In this document: positions 53,706-63,824 of the stretch, one piece after another
How the letters are laid out: each line of letters starts with the position of its first letter
Position numbering within the stretch: position 1 is the first letter of the stretch
Source: Pelobates cultripes
Lineage: Eukaryota; Chordata; Amphibia; Anura; Pelobatidae
Direction of reading: 5' to 3'
Length of the DNA stretch: 64,000 nucleotides
Assembly: GCA_933207985.1 (NCBI GenBank)
Contig: OW240921.1
Span: 92,946,917 to 93,010,916, forward strand
Program-made: the position numbers and the translations under genes
Notes under the pieces: generated by a model
The model's database searches: none
What the model was told of the DNA's origin: nothing
Seen by the model: only the letters and a program-made list of their open reading frames with translations

Positions 53706-53990
53706 ATTGTTAAGGACCACTATAGTGCCAGGAAAACAAACTTGTTTTCCTGGCACCGTGTAGTCCTTAGGTCCCCCCACCCGCACAGCCCCATCCTGCT
53801 GGGCTGAAGGGGTTAAAACATTTACCTTTCTCCAGCACCGGGCTCCCTCGGTGCTGGGGAACTCTCCTTCCTCTGCCGATGCCAGCACCGAATGTGTATG
53901 CGCGGCAAGAGTCGCGAGCGCATTCAAACCGCCCATAGGAAAGCATTACTCAATGCTTTCCTATGCACGTCAGTGGTCGTATAATGCAAA
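53706..53990. mobile_element. ACTATAGTG-family MITE, right end missing
   Basis: TAAGGACCACTATAGTGCCA at the left with an immediate fold-back GGAAAACAAACTTGTTTTCC, then GCACCGGGCTCCCTCGGTGC and AGGAAAGCATTACTCAATGC TTTCCT palindromes. These match features of copies at 2512 and 5845. The right terminal repeat is not present. Confidence 0.7.
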
Positions 53991-54309
53991 TCATCAGCAT
54001 GAGCTTGGTTACTGGTGTGCTATTGAGGTTTGGTAGTGCTTGGGAAGTCTTATGGCTTGACTGGTGTGCAGATTTTTGTTTAACATTGTATTAACTATTC
54101 ACAGACTTCAGGTGGAAGGGGTTTTCAATCACAATTTGTTTCCTCACAATAACTTTGTTTTTTGAGAATAAATATATTTCAAAAACCAAAAAAAAAAAAA
54201 AATATATATATTTCTTTTTTCTCCAATCACCAAAATAAATCACGCTGTTATAAAAAAAAATTCAGTGAGTGGGATGTTTACCCCCCTAGAAATCTGGCGA
54301 CATTAAAAT
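53991..54309. other. Unassigned DNA
   Basis: Short non-coding stretch with an A-run/TA-run at 54185-54210. Nothing else is seen. Confidence 0.5.
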
Positions 54310-54565
54310 GAAGTCATATTCATATAGTGTTATTCAATGTGAGAATGTAAAATTAATTTTAAATATAAGGTCAAAATAACCGTACTGGCGAACTGGAAAC
54401 AAACATTCTCTTATTCAGCTATGCTTTTAAGTTTGGCTGCTCTGACCTAAAATTTTTAATTCCCTTTAACCCTTTAAGGACACATGACATGTGTGACATG
54501 TCATGATTCTCTTTTATTCCAGAAGTTTGGTCCTTAAGGGGTTAAATTATCACTTTTGTAAATAA
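54310..54565. mobile_element. AGGGTTATT-family MITE carrying a nested insert
   Basis: GTTATTCAATGTGAGAATG at the left and ATCACTTTTGTAAATAAACC at the right, with internal AAGGTCAAAATAACC / CTGACCTAAAATTT inverted words. The 80-bp TTAA element lies near its right end, whereas in the 23205 copy it lies near the left. Confidence 0.65.
54466..54545. mobile_element. 80-bp TTAA-flanked MITE, copy 3
   Basis: TTAACCCTTTAAGGACACAT through GGTCCTTAAGGGGTTAA, exactly 80 bp with both TTAA ends. It differs from copies 1 and 2 at a few positions. Confidence 0.85.
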
Positions 54566-55373
54566 ACCTGTCAGACTGTAAGCTTGTTTGACCAGAGCCT
54601 TCTTCACTTTCAAGGGTCCCCTTTCTATAATAGTAGAACACTGCAGAAAATGTTTCTATATAAATAATAAGCATAATCTAATACAGTAATAGACTCGAAA
54701 AATTTGTAAACTATGTTGTGCCTTGACCTAGCCCAGGTTCAGGATTGGTCCATGATATGCAGACTGGAAGTCTTAAATTTGGGTTGAATGATACCAGTTT
54801 CAACTAGTGATAATGTCCACTAGATTTGGGATTACATAATGCCAACCAAAAAGTACCAGACTCACCAAAATGATTAAGCTACGAACAAGATTACACCGTT
54901 GGCCAAAATTGGACCTTTTATTTACCTGTCTAGCATTTTAAGAAAATGTCCGTCACATGTCATTTTATGATACAGTAGTGCCAGAACTACAATTCTCACT
55001 GAATTCTCATACTTCTCCATCTAGTGGAAAAGATGGAAAATACACGCTATTTTTGTAAAAAATACAAACATTCACTGTACAAGACATTTTGGGAGCAGGA
55101 ACTAGATTTTCAAATTTCGCTTTTCTGAAAAACTACATTGACTTGAGTGCTGTGATTTGGAAAAATAAATACAATACATTCGTCTAACAGTATGGCAAGT
55201 AAACCGTGGGGTGATTAAGATTAGCCTTTTTTTTTTTTTTTTACTACAATGTAGTCTGTGACCAAATAATAAAAATGGCAGGATTTTGTTTGTTTTTAGA
55301 CGTAACAGACTATGGAGAATCATTCATGTAACAAATAACGGTTTTTGTGGAGTCTTCTAGGTTAATATCCATT
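54566..55373. other. Intergenic DNA downstream of UBE2J2
   Basis: No gene or clear repeat. A T-run at 55227-55243 is the only low-complexity feature. Confidence 0.45.
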
Positions 55374-56163
55374 TTTATTAGGATATAAATTAACTGATAT
55401 ATAACAATTCCAAAGTTCATCTTAAAATACCAGCTGTCATATCTAAAATTTACATCTCAACTTAAAAAGGAACACATGAATACAAGTATATTATTAAATA
55501 TAGGGACTTATAATCACTTTATGGTTGCCTTCCAAAACAAGGCAATGCATTGTGGCAGACATGGTGTAGTGGGTACGCAATGAAGAAAGCTTAGATTAGT
55601 CCCAGATGTAATCTTCTAAGAACGGTGGCAAAACAGAACAGCTGTATCCAGCTCCAGCATCTTCTATGAGAGTTGTTGGTCACCAAAAGGCAGTCTAATA
55701 AGCCCTGGCTCATCTTCTCAGTAAGATGGTAGTCACAGAAAAGCTGTCTGATATTTCCTTGCAGCATTTAGGATGATTAAGAGGAAGGAAGAAAATAAAG
55801 GAAAAAAGGAGCTACAACTTACTTTACTTAAAACGTGATTCATTTCTGTATTAAAGTAGATGGTAAAGATTGTAGAAATGAGGACATCTGGTAGCCATCA
55901 ACAAACAACCAAAAAGACTATTGAACACAGAACAGATTCTCTTACTTTTCTTTGCCGCCATGGAAAAATACGCACTCTTCTCACGTTCTAAAAAGAATTA
56001 TAAACCCATGAGCCAACTGAAAGATCACCTGTACGAGTGTAGCGCAAATAGTTATGACCAGACATGGCGCTGAATGAGTCCATCTCCTCCTATTAGTTCA
56101 TTTTTCTTCCTGACTAGCGCTAGTTTGGTCTCTGATTCTTCTTGGGAGGTTCAGATGAACCTC
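55374..56163 (-). other. UBE2J2: Putative UBE2J2 3' UTR
   Basis: Sequence following the UBE2J2 stop on the minus strand. An AATAAA hexamer on that strand at 55379-55374 is the best visible polyadenylation signal, giving a 3' UTR of about 0.8 kb. Neither the cleavage site nor the transcript end can be established from sequence alone. Confidence 0.4.
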
Positions 56164-56448
56164 TCATTCCTGAGCTATGCTTCTCAGTACATACTTAACT
56201 GTGTATGCAAAGGCTGCAAATCCCACTATAACGAAGACATTAGCCAATGCACCCCCAAGAAGTCCATGGTTACGGTTTGGTTGTTGCAGACCAGCATGAT
56301 TTCCGGCTGCCAAAGGAACGTGACCATTTAGAATTGCAGCTCCATTTTGCACGAGGTGAGCTTCTGTGTCTGGCACAACATCTGGGAGTGGAAGAGTCTG
56401 TGGTCGGTTGTTAAGTTCTTCCTGTGCCCGTTGTTTCTGTTTTATTTC
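56164..56448 (-). CDS. UBE2J2: UBE2J2 last exon, linker and membrane anchor
   Basis: A 285-nt exon, 94 codons plus TGA, after acceptor TTTCTTCTTCAG. It starts [20 protein letters not shown], a charged, probably helical linker, passes through a variable segment ([19 protein letters not shown]), and ends with the hydrophobic anchor [19 protein letters not shown] and the short lumenal end [10 protein letters not shown]. Tail-anchored topology places the catalytic domain in the cytosol. Confidence 0.97.
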   Translation of the reverse strand, partial: EIKQKQRAQEELNNRPQTLPLPDVVPDTEAHLVQNGAAILNGHVPLAAGNHAGLQQPNRNHGLLGGALANVFVIVGFAAFAYTVKYVLRSIAQE

Positions 56449-59400
56449 CTGAAGAAGAAAAATAGATACATAGATAGTGAGCAGAGGTTAACAGATAAAT
56501 TTTATGTAAAATCCCGCTATTATCATCAAGTTTCAGAAAGCTTGCATGTTAAATTAATTAGCAAAGTTTGGTTATAATGGGTAAAGGGTGAGTTTGGATA
56601 ATAAATCCAGGAATCGGAATATATTTATCCCATGCATTGTACTTTTATTGATAAACAACTATGTTACCATAGTAGCTTGAAGGAATGCCTCATTCCAGGG
56701 TCTAGATACAAACACAATTCTAAGATTTGTTTTCTTGTAGATCGTGTCAAAATGTATGTGTTTCTAGCTGGTGAGCATAACCCGTCAGCACATACATTCT
56801 CTCTCAGCAAGAGGCAGTGCGAATGACATCAGATACACATTATTCCAGGTACCGTTTGGAGAATATGTACCAAATGGGAGACATAACGAATATCTACAAT
56901 TTTAAGTTTTGTTTCTTTTTGTTTGGTTGTTTATGATCGAGGCGAAGCCTTACCTCTACTACTTCTGGAAACAGTTCGCAAAAAACTTTGTCCTTTAAAT
57001 TGAATGCTAAACTTTGTGCTGCTAGTTGTCGTTTCTGTGAAGCATACAAAATACAAATATTATTTCAGTTTTCAATGGAACAAACAAACAAAAGCATCTG
57101 TTCCAGCTCACTCAAAAAAAACTGCATATTAACAGTTTGTCAGAGGCAGGAAAACAGTTATAGTTATTATATGAAAGAGGAGGAGAGGGAGTGTGAGTGT
57201 GTAGGTGTGGCAGACGTAAAGCTCTGTGCAAAGTTAACAGCATAAGGAGTTTTTAAAAAAGAAAAATCAATAGACGTTATTCAGGGTTTCTTTCTTCTTT
57301 TCAAGGATAGCAAATGTAACTCATTCTTGTGAAACCACCTTAAAAGGACACTGTAATGAGAGATTTTTGCACAGTCAGAAAAAAAATTAGCAATGAGTTG
57401 TATTTTTATTTAAAAAAAAAAAAAAAAAAAGAAATCAGACTATTTTAAAATTGTATTCTTGACTGCTTGGCACAGCCAGGATATTCCAAGAAAATAAAGT
57501 TGTCCCTCACTGTGACAAGAGTGTGAATGCTGTTCTACAGCATTTCTCAGTAAATGTACAAGAGTGCAGAAGTGTACCCGGAGCACTATGGGGAGATAAC
57601 ATCGCACTGTACAAGCTGCTGCTAAAGTGCATTATAAACTTATCTACTGAATTCCTCACAACTGCACCCAATATCTCCTTCAATAATAATTAGAATGACA
57701 GTACCACCTAATGGGTCTAGTAAACAAGTTGGAATTTGTCACATTCTACAGTGTGCAAACTGATTCCTTACAATATAGAATTAAAATAGAATTGTTACCA
57801 TCATCTTTGATGTATAAGCCAGACACTGATACCACCAAAGTCCCTCTACAGTAGAGCACTAAGGTGTATACCACCCATTTCCCCCCCACCCCCCAATATT
57901 TGGGAAACATATGATTTTGCACTACCATCCATATTAGGTCATTTATATTATATTTGGTTTGGAATCAACTTTTTGCTCATACATACATGTTGCATCTTTT
58001 GTGTTTACATACTATTTGATATCAGTTACTGCACCAGTTACTTTTTTTTCCTAATAACTGGTACACACAAAACTATGGTACCCACAAAAGGCCACGTATC
58101 GCTAGGATAAGTATGGAGACATTTGACAACCATCAGATGGCCTTAGGTAAGATTTTTTGGATGGCAGAGGGAGATGGTCAATGTTTAGCTCACCGGAGCC
58201 GACGCGGTTCACCTTTTACAGTTCAAACGGTTCTCACACTATTATGTATACATGATGTTAGAGCGCTCTAATCTGGCAAATGCTGTAATCTGTAGTGCTC
58301 ACTAAGGATGTCATAACTGTAAACTCAAGTCCATGTTCATGATTCTTTTTCTACTGAATTCTTGCAATTCCTTCCTTTGTATAGGAAGAATTCTGGATAC
58401 TGTACTGTGAATAAACGTGTATTTAAAACAATTGTAAAAAACGGAGAAAGGACAGGGGACATCCTTGCATTAGAACTTATAAATTGTTATGGTATGTGAA
58501 GTTTCCGTTTTAAAACAAAATAAAAATACAAAATCTACAAATGGCTTTCCAGATGGAGTTATTGATGCTTACTGTAAAGTCTGACGTTTCTATGCTCCCA
58601 AGCGTGGGTCCCTTTTCCACCATAAAGCTGAGCAGACCAGTTAGGATTGTAGAGACCGACCATGCAGGGTTCCAGGTGTCTGGGTGGAAGTCTGTTATTG
58701 AAAGGCAGAGACTGCGGGAAGAATACATAAGGGGAAAGCCAGTTATATTTCTTGATTTTAATAATTTAACCCACATGTCTGCATCTGCTGCACTTACCAT
58801 ATCCCCCTCCACAATACTCTAAAATAAACTGACTATATACACTGCCTGGCCCAAAAAAAAAAAGTCGCCACCTGGATTTAACTAAGCAAATAGGTAAAAG
58901 CCTCCTATTGGATAGTTACTGCATGGGTGATCATCTTTCAGCTGGAAACAAGTTATTTAACCACAAGTGATGCAATGAGTAGTTTCTCATTTCTTAAACA
59001 ACCATGTCGAAAGACGCATCCTGTGGTAGTGGAAAAGATGTTAGTCTGTTTGAGAAGGGTCAAATCATTGGCATGCATCAAGAGAAAACATCTAAGGAGA
59101 TTACAGAAACTACTAAAATTGGGTTAAGAACTCTCCAACGCATTATTAAAAACTGGAAGGATAGTGGGGAACCATCACCTTCGAGGAAGAATAGTGGCCG
59201 GATAAAATCCTGATTGGTCGTGATCGATCACTTAAACGCTTGGTGAAATCAAATTGTAGAAAACCAACAGTAGAACTCAGGGCTATGTTTAATAGTCAAA
59301 AAAAGAGTATTTTCACACGCACAATGCAAAGGGAACTCAAGGGATTGGGAATGAACAGCTGTGTAGCCTTAAGAAAACTACTAGTGAGGCTAATCGGAAA

Positions 59401-60402
59401 AAAAAGGCTTCAATTTGCTAGGGGGCATAAAAATTGGACTCTGGAACAACGGTAGGAAAATCATGTGGTCCAGATTTACCCTGGCCCAGAATGATCGGCG
59501 CATCAGTGTAAGAAGAGAGGCAGATGAAGTGATGCACTTATCATGCCTAGTACCTACTGTACAAGCCTGTGGGGGAAGCGCTATGACCTGAGGTTGCTGC
59601 AGTTGGTCAGGTCTAGGTTCCGCAACATCATGCGCCCAAAAAAAATGAGGTCAGTTGACTGCCTGAATGACCAGGTTATTCCATCAATTGATTTTTTCTT
59701 CCCTGATGGCATGGGCATATTTCAAGATGACAATGCCAGGATTCATCGGGCTCAAATTGTGAAAGAGTGGTTTAGGGAGCATGAGACATTTTCACACATG
59801 GATTTGCCACCACAGAGTCCAGACCTTAACCCCATTGAGAACTTTTTCAATGTTCTGGAGAAGGCCTTGCGCAGTGGTTAGACTCTCCCATTATCAATAC
59901 AAGATCTTGGTGAAAAATGAATGCAACACTGGACGGAAATAAATCTTGTGACATTGCAGAAGCTTATCGAAACAATGCCACAGCGAATGCGTGCCGTAAT
60001 CAAAGCTAAAGACCTTTTTTTTTTTATGGTGACTTTTTTTGGCCAGGCAGTGTATAACAAAACTATACTAAAATCACAGTCCTTGCAATAGCGCCAGTTG
60101 ATATTTTGCCTTCCTCTGCCTTTTGAATATATTTGTCAGTACACATTTAGAGTATCTAAAATACATAGGCAACCAAAACATATCTAATATTAAGGCAATC
60201 CTATAGTAAAGCATAAAAGAAATAGCTAAATTAGGAATCCTTACCGTGTGTTACATTTAAATCGTCCATTAGGGGTGATCATATAAATACTAGGTGGTTT
60301 AAAGGGGAATTCTCTGGGAAATACAAGTTTGCCATGGTAATATCCACCTGGGGGACAACAGAATAAAAAATAAAATATTCTACATGAAGATAGAATACAT
60401 AC

Positions 60403-60433
<31 letters not shown>

Positions 60434-60434
60434 T

Positions 60435-60519
<85 letters not shown>

Positions 60520-60529
60520 TACATACATA

Positions 60530-60570
<41 letters not shown>

Positions 60571-62078
60571 CAGACATTAAAGCAGAAATGTAATTTAGGA
60601 GTTTTATAAAGAGAAAATTTTAATGAAAGACTCAGACTGCACTGGAATTCCATAGAAATTACACCATAAATCAAAAGAAATAAGACAAATATTGAATGAT
60701 TTTGGCAAATGTGGCAACAAGCATCTGAAAGTGACACTTCTTTAAATAAATAGTTATTCACAGTGCCAAATGTCACTTGTTTGTCACATCTATATTAGTG
60801 TCGGCTAATTTTGACACTTTAGGCTGGCTGAGCATCGTGTGAAGTGTACTTCACTAACTGCTGTTTTGTAGAGGTGGACATTATTTATATAAAAAATTAT
60901 ATCTCAAAAAATGATAAAAATAAATAAAACTATTACACTCTGTGAACCTTGGAATTGCTGTTTAGTGAATGAGTGAGTGTGCTGGATCGTCTATGTTGTA
61001 TGATTTGGCTCCAGCAGCACCCTTATAATGTATGCATGTTCAGGGGAGTGCAGCCCTCTTGGTATCATATATAAATATATTTGGGAGTGCAGGCCAACTT
61101 CCCAGTTTTGTACCCCTTCCACAACCCTATTTAACCTAGTACTTCAGAGAGTCCGGGAGGAAGAATTTCCCAAGTAAGTGGAGTAAGCTCATAAGAGCAG
61201 GAATTAGGCTGCCAGAGTAGGAACTGCCAAGAATGTGGTACATTGACGTTGTGACAGGCTTATGCAATGTATGATCATATATTGCAACTAAACCCACATT
61301 ATTTTTGCCTAGGTGAGGTGTTTTTAAAGGATATATAGATGCTCAGTAATACACAGGTTATCAGTAGTTGTCACCACCAAGTGCAATAAAGCAGGGGATA
61401 GCATTTGGCGTTTAGCAGTTAGATAACAACTCCTGTGGCTTCTTGCATATTATGAGGAGTTATGTACAACAGTTGTATATCTGCTGCTTGGACCCTAATT
61501 TTTTTCTATTAAAGCAGGGGTTCCCAAAAAGGTAGATCCCCAGAAGTTATAGAACTACAACTCCCATTATGCTTTGTATGCCTTTAGAAAGACAAAGCAT
61601 CAAGTAAGCTGTAATTTTAAAACATCTGTGGATCTACCTTTTGGGCACCCCTGTATTAAAGGAACACTATAGGCACCGAGACCACTTCTGCTCATTTAAG
61701 TGGTATGGTTGCAGTGTCCCATTTCCACTTAGTCCTGCAATGTAAATCATTGCAATTTATGAGAAACTACGACTGCCTTTAGTGGCAGACAGCCACTAAA
61801 GGCATTTCCTGGTGGCTATGTGACTTTTAGTCGCCTGACACTGGAAGTCCTCACGCAGACATCAAGTGTCAGTAAAGGGAGGGGGCACGTGGCTAGAAGG
61901 AACTATAGTGAAAGGAATACAACTTTGTATGTGTATTCCTTACACTAGAGAATTCCTTTAATTGCTCATGATTATTTGCCCATCCCTCTTCCTCCCCACA
62001 AAAAAAACAAAAAAAACCCTGGTGATCAGTAGTTTACCTTCATAAGGTGTCATCTCAGGACCTCGGACCACATAATGC
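56164..62078 (-). CDS. UBE2J2: Ubiquitin-conjugating enzyme E2 J2 (UBE2J2), five exons, 5' end outside
   Basis: Coding exons on the minus strand: 62078-62038, 60347-60245, 58711-58573, 57034-56954, 56448-56164 (649 nt). Joined they read without a break from [14 protein letters not shown] to a C-terminus ending SIAQE. UBE2J2 is the metazoan Ubc6 counterpart: an E2 that accepts ubiquitin from E1 on its active-site Cys and passes it to substrates with ER E3 ligases in ER-associated degradation. It is held in the ER membrane by a C-terminal tail anchor. The J-family TPN motif (ITPNGRF, in place of HPN), the catalytic Cys (RLCLS) and the tail anchor are all present. The first ~45 codons must lie beyond 64000. 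All four joined introns have GT-AG ends. Nothing suggests inactivation. UBE2J1 is excluded by the near-identity of the tail to UBE2J2. Confidence 0.97.
56449..58572. other. UBE2J2 introns 56449-56953 and 57035-58572
   Basis: Intronic sequence on either side of the 81-nt exon. It includes an A-run at 57411-57430 and a MITE-like scrap near 57340 (AAAAGGACACTGTAATGAGA). No other gene is seen inside. Confidence 0.7.
56954..57034 (-). CDS. UBE2J2: UBE2J2 exon, C-terminal helix of the UBC domain
   Basis: An 81-nt, phase-0 exon of 27 codons, [20 protein letters not shown] then LFPEVVE. Acceptor GTATGCTTCACAG, donor GTAAGG. It closes the catalytic domain and leads to the charged linker. Confidence 0.97.
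58573..58711 (-). CDS. UBE2J2: UBE2J2 catalytic-cysteine exon
   Basis: A 139-nt exon between acceptor TATTCTTCCCGCAG and donor GTAAGC. It completes the split Arg codon and encodes [20 protein letters not shown] onward to IETSDFT. The active-site Cys codon is TGC at 58707-58705. The following [11 protein letters not shown] segment is the J-family region flanking the active site. Confidence 0.98.
58838..60054 (+). mobile_element. Tc1-like transposon in a UBE2J2 intron
   Basis: Terminal inverted repeats TACACTGCCTGGCC at the left and GGCCAGGCAGTGTA at the right, each next to a TA dinucleotide (58836-58837 and 60055-60056), the Tc1/mariner target duplication. About 1.2 kb, orientation opposite to the gene. 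The A/T-run after each end (GTCGCCAC / GGTGACTTTTTTT) extends the inverted repeat. It holds one broken transposase gene. Confidence 0.93.
59004..59881 (+). pseudogene. Tc1-like transposase, inactivated
   Basis: Starts [10 protein letters not shown] with an N-terminal paired-like helix-turn-helix ([34 protein letters not shown]). A stop ends the first frame at about 59213. The second helix-turn-helix half and the start of the catalytic domain follow in broken frames (59240-59455), then [18 protein letters not shown] and [19 protein letters not shown] (second Asp and final Glu of the DDE triad). The first catalytic Asp is gone: the family box WSDESRF reads WSRF at about 59466-59477, a 9-bp in-frame loss. 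It cannot be active. Confidence 0.92.
60245..60347 (-). CDS. UBE2J2: UBE2J2 exon with TPN motif
   Basis: A 103-nt exon between acceptor TTGTCCCCCAG and donor GTAAGG. It encodes [20 protein letters not shown] then [13 protein letters not shown] and the first two bases of an Arg codon. PNGRF is the J-family version of the E2 HPN region. A long (TG)n(TA)n tract starts about 50 nt upstream of the acceptor. Confidence 0.97.
60398..60572. repeat. (CA)n(TA)n(CA)n compound microsatellite in a UBE2J2 intron
   Basis: (CA)n at 60410-60432, about 33 TA units to 60502, (CA)n, (CATA)n and a final (CA)n to 60570. On the gene strand it is TG-TA-TG, starting some 50 nt upstream of the acceptor of exon 60347-60245. 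It is probably length-polymorphic. Frames through it are artefacts. Confidence 0.93.
60573..61514. other. UBE2J2 intron sequence
   Basis: Unique intronic sequence. No exon-like segment or bounded element is visible. Confidence 0.6.
61515..61653. mobile_element. hAT-type MITE with perfect 8-bp target duplication
   Basis: CAGGGGTTCCCAAAAAGGTA GATCC and its inverse (ending CACCCCTG) are the terminal repeats. TATTAAAG at 61507-61514 and 61654-61661 is a perfect 8-bp duplication. Inner arms AACTACAACTCCCATTATGC / CATCAAGTAAGCTGTAATTT fold back. 139 bp, no coding content. Confidence 0.92.
61658..61962. mobile_element. ACTATAGG-family MITE
   Basis: AAAGGAACACTATAGGCACC at the left; AGAGAATTCCTTTAA at the right is a weak inverse. 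The interior has GACCACTTCTGCTCATTTAA GTGG and the GCCACTAAAGGCATTTCC block seen in other copies. It abuts the hAT MITE, whose target duplication overlaps its first bases, so the hAT element inserted at the edge of this older one. Confidence 0.75.
62038..62078 (-). CDS. UBE2J2: UBE2J2 exon encoding [13 protein letters not shown]
   Basis: A 41-nt exon. Acceptor TTGCTTATTGCAG precedes it and donor GTAAAC follows. It begins with the last base of a Trp codon from the missing upstream exon (family sequence ILEWHY) and ends with the first base of a Gly codon. This is the beta-sheet start of the UBC fold. Confidence 0.95.
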
Positions 62079-62241
62079 CTGCAATAAGCAAAGAACAAAT
62101 ACATTTAAAAAATAAAACAAAACATGAAAATTTACATTCAGTATCCATGCTCCTCTAGTTTTTGAAGTAATGCCAACCTTAAAAAGCACAAAAAAAAGCA
62201 TAGAAATTAGCTTTCTAAAAATATAATTATCATCACTTTAC

Positions 62242-62768
62242 TGGTTAAAACAGTAAAGAATGGTGAGAGCACAGAGAAACAATAATTACCCTTATATCCA
62301 ATATAAAACCTGTAAAAACACAATGGGAAAAACAGGCATAGGGTAATAACGTACAAATAATATATGAATGAGTGAATACTTGAATAAACTCACATATTCA
62401 TGAGCCACTTAATATGAAAGCTGGCTCAGACTAGGAACATTGAATGGATTAGTGAGGTGGTCGTTGTAATCCAACTGCTTAATTGCTTGCTCCTTCTTGC
62501 TTTACAAAATCCAGGATGCAGGATCTTTCTGAAAACCTTTATTCGGTGTAGCAGCAAAAAATCCATTCAATGTTCCTAGTCTGAGCCAGCTTTCATATTA
62601 AGTGGCTCATGAATATGTGAGTTTATTCAAGTATTCACTCATTCATATATTATTTGTACGTTATTACCCTATGCCTGTTTTTCCCATTGTGTTTTTACAG
62701 GTTTTATATTGAATATAAGGGTAATTATTGTTTCTCTGTGCTCTCACCATTCTTTACTGTTTTAACCA
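62242..62768. repeat. Large inverted repeat, 209-bp arms, in a UBE2J2 intron
   Basis: Arm 62242-62450 (TGGTTAAAACAGTAAAGAAT to GAACATTGAATGGATT) is repeated inverted at 62560-62768 with only a few differences (for example ATATCCAATA against ATATTCAATA). The 109-bp loop contains TCTTTCTGAAAACCTTTATT. Such high arm identity implies recent origin or maintenance by gene conversion. Transcribed, it would form a long double-stranded hairpin in the pre-mRNA. Confidence 0.93.
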
Positions 62769-63240
62769 TTTATTTATGTGAGGTGGAGTGACCCACATTG
62801 CTGGTGATTGTAGCACTTTGTCTTATATTGTTTTTTTCACCATATATACACTTATTTTATCATCACTTTACTGCTAACTAGCCAAGTGACAGTCCATGCT
62901 TGCATCCAAAAGTGTGCCGCACACGAATGAAGTGCCAGGGTGCGTAAATGCAAAAGTAAATATAAGAAGATAGCACAGGAAGAGTGTCTAAACATGTACA
63001 GTAGTCAGCTAGTGTACTCATCAATGTTACATGCTGTATATAAATGAGAAGGTCAATAAATAGAAGCATGTACAGGGCCCCCAACATCTGAAAACCAAAC
63101 TGCAATAATGTAGTTGCGTGCCCACAATTCTTTGCGGCGTCTCTTACTCAGCCGAATTAACATATGTGGGTGTGTAGTACTGGCCTGGCAGTGGAAAGAC
63201 AGCCGTAGTATGACCATTATAGTGCTCTAATCAGCACCAC
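62769..63240. other. UBE2J2 upstream intron or 5' region
   Basis: AT-rich non-coding sequence. I searched it by eye for the missing N-terminal exons of UBE2J2 (family words such as LKQDYLRIKKDPVPYI) on the minus strand and did not find them. Confidence 0.5.
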
Positions 63241-63660
63241 GGTCACTAAGGTTCCAGGATCAAATAACAATGTCTCTCTCTCACAACTCCAAACCCCTTA
63301 TCCTCTACTGATGTCGAGAGACTATAGAACTGCACAATTGTGCACTGCCCTGTGTGTAAAGAGAATAACCACATTTCACAGAAATATTTATCTAATGCCG
63401 TGGGATAGNNNNNNNNNNNNNNNNNNNNNNNNNNNNNNNNNNNNNNNNNNNNNNNNNNNNNNNNNNNNNNNNNNNNNNNNNNNNNNNNNNNNNNNNNNNN
63501 NNNNNNNNTGTTTAGGTGTTCCAAAAATAATTGGAGTGATGACTCATCTCCATTCCAGATAAAGAAAATGTCATCAATGTAGCGGCGATAGGCTACCAGA
63601 TTCGCACTCCATTCTGGGAACCCAGAGTGATCTTTGTGGTGGTAGTACATCTACGAAGTT
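63241..63660 (-). pseudogene. Penelope-like RT fragment around a gap
   Basis: The minus frame from 63650 reads NLVAYRRYIDDIFFIWNGDE then SSLQLFLEHLN before the gap. RYIDDIFFIW is the Penelope RT catalytic box with both Asp retained, but the sequence differs from the 28-33 kb copies (RYIDDVLIFWSG), so it belongs to another PLE lineage. The remainder is lost in the gap or decayed; 63246-63408 has no clear RT motif. Confidence 0.8.
63409..63508. other. Assembly gap (100 N)
   Basis: Placeholder gap inside the Penelope fragment. Confidence 0.99.
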
Positions 63661-63824
63661 CACACTCTTTTTTCAGCTATTTCTCAATTGACTATATTTA
63701 CCTACAATTTTCTTGCTGATTGTCAATAATTACCAGGTTAGTTAATAACAGTATTATTTATACAAATTCATGAAAATCAGCTGATTCATTTAGGTTAAAT
63801 TATTGAGCCAGGAGGGGCGGAGCC
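63661..63824. other. Unassigned DNA
   Basis: AT-rich sequence without a feature I can support. Confidence 0.5.
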
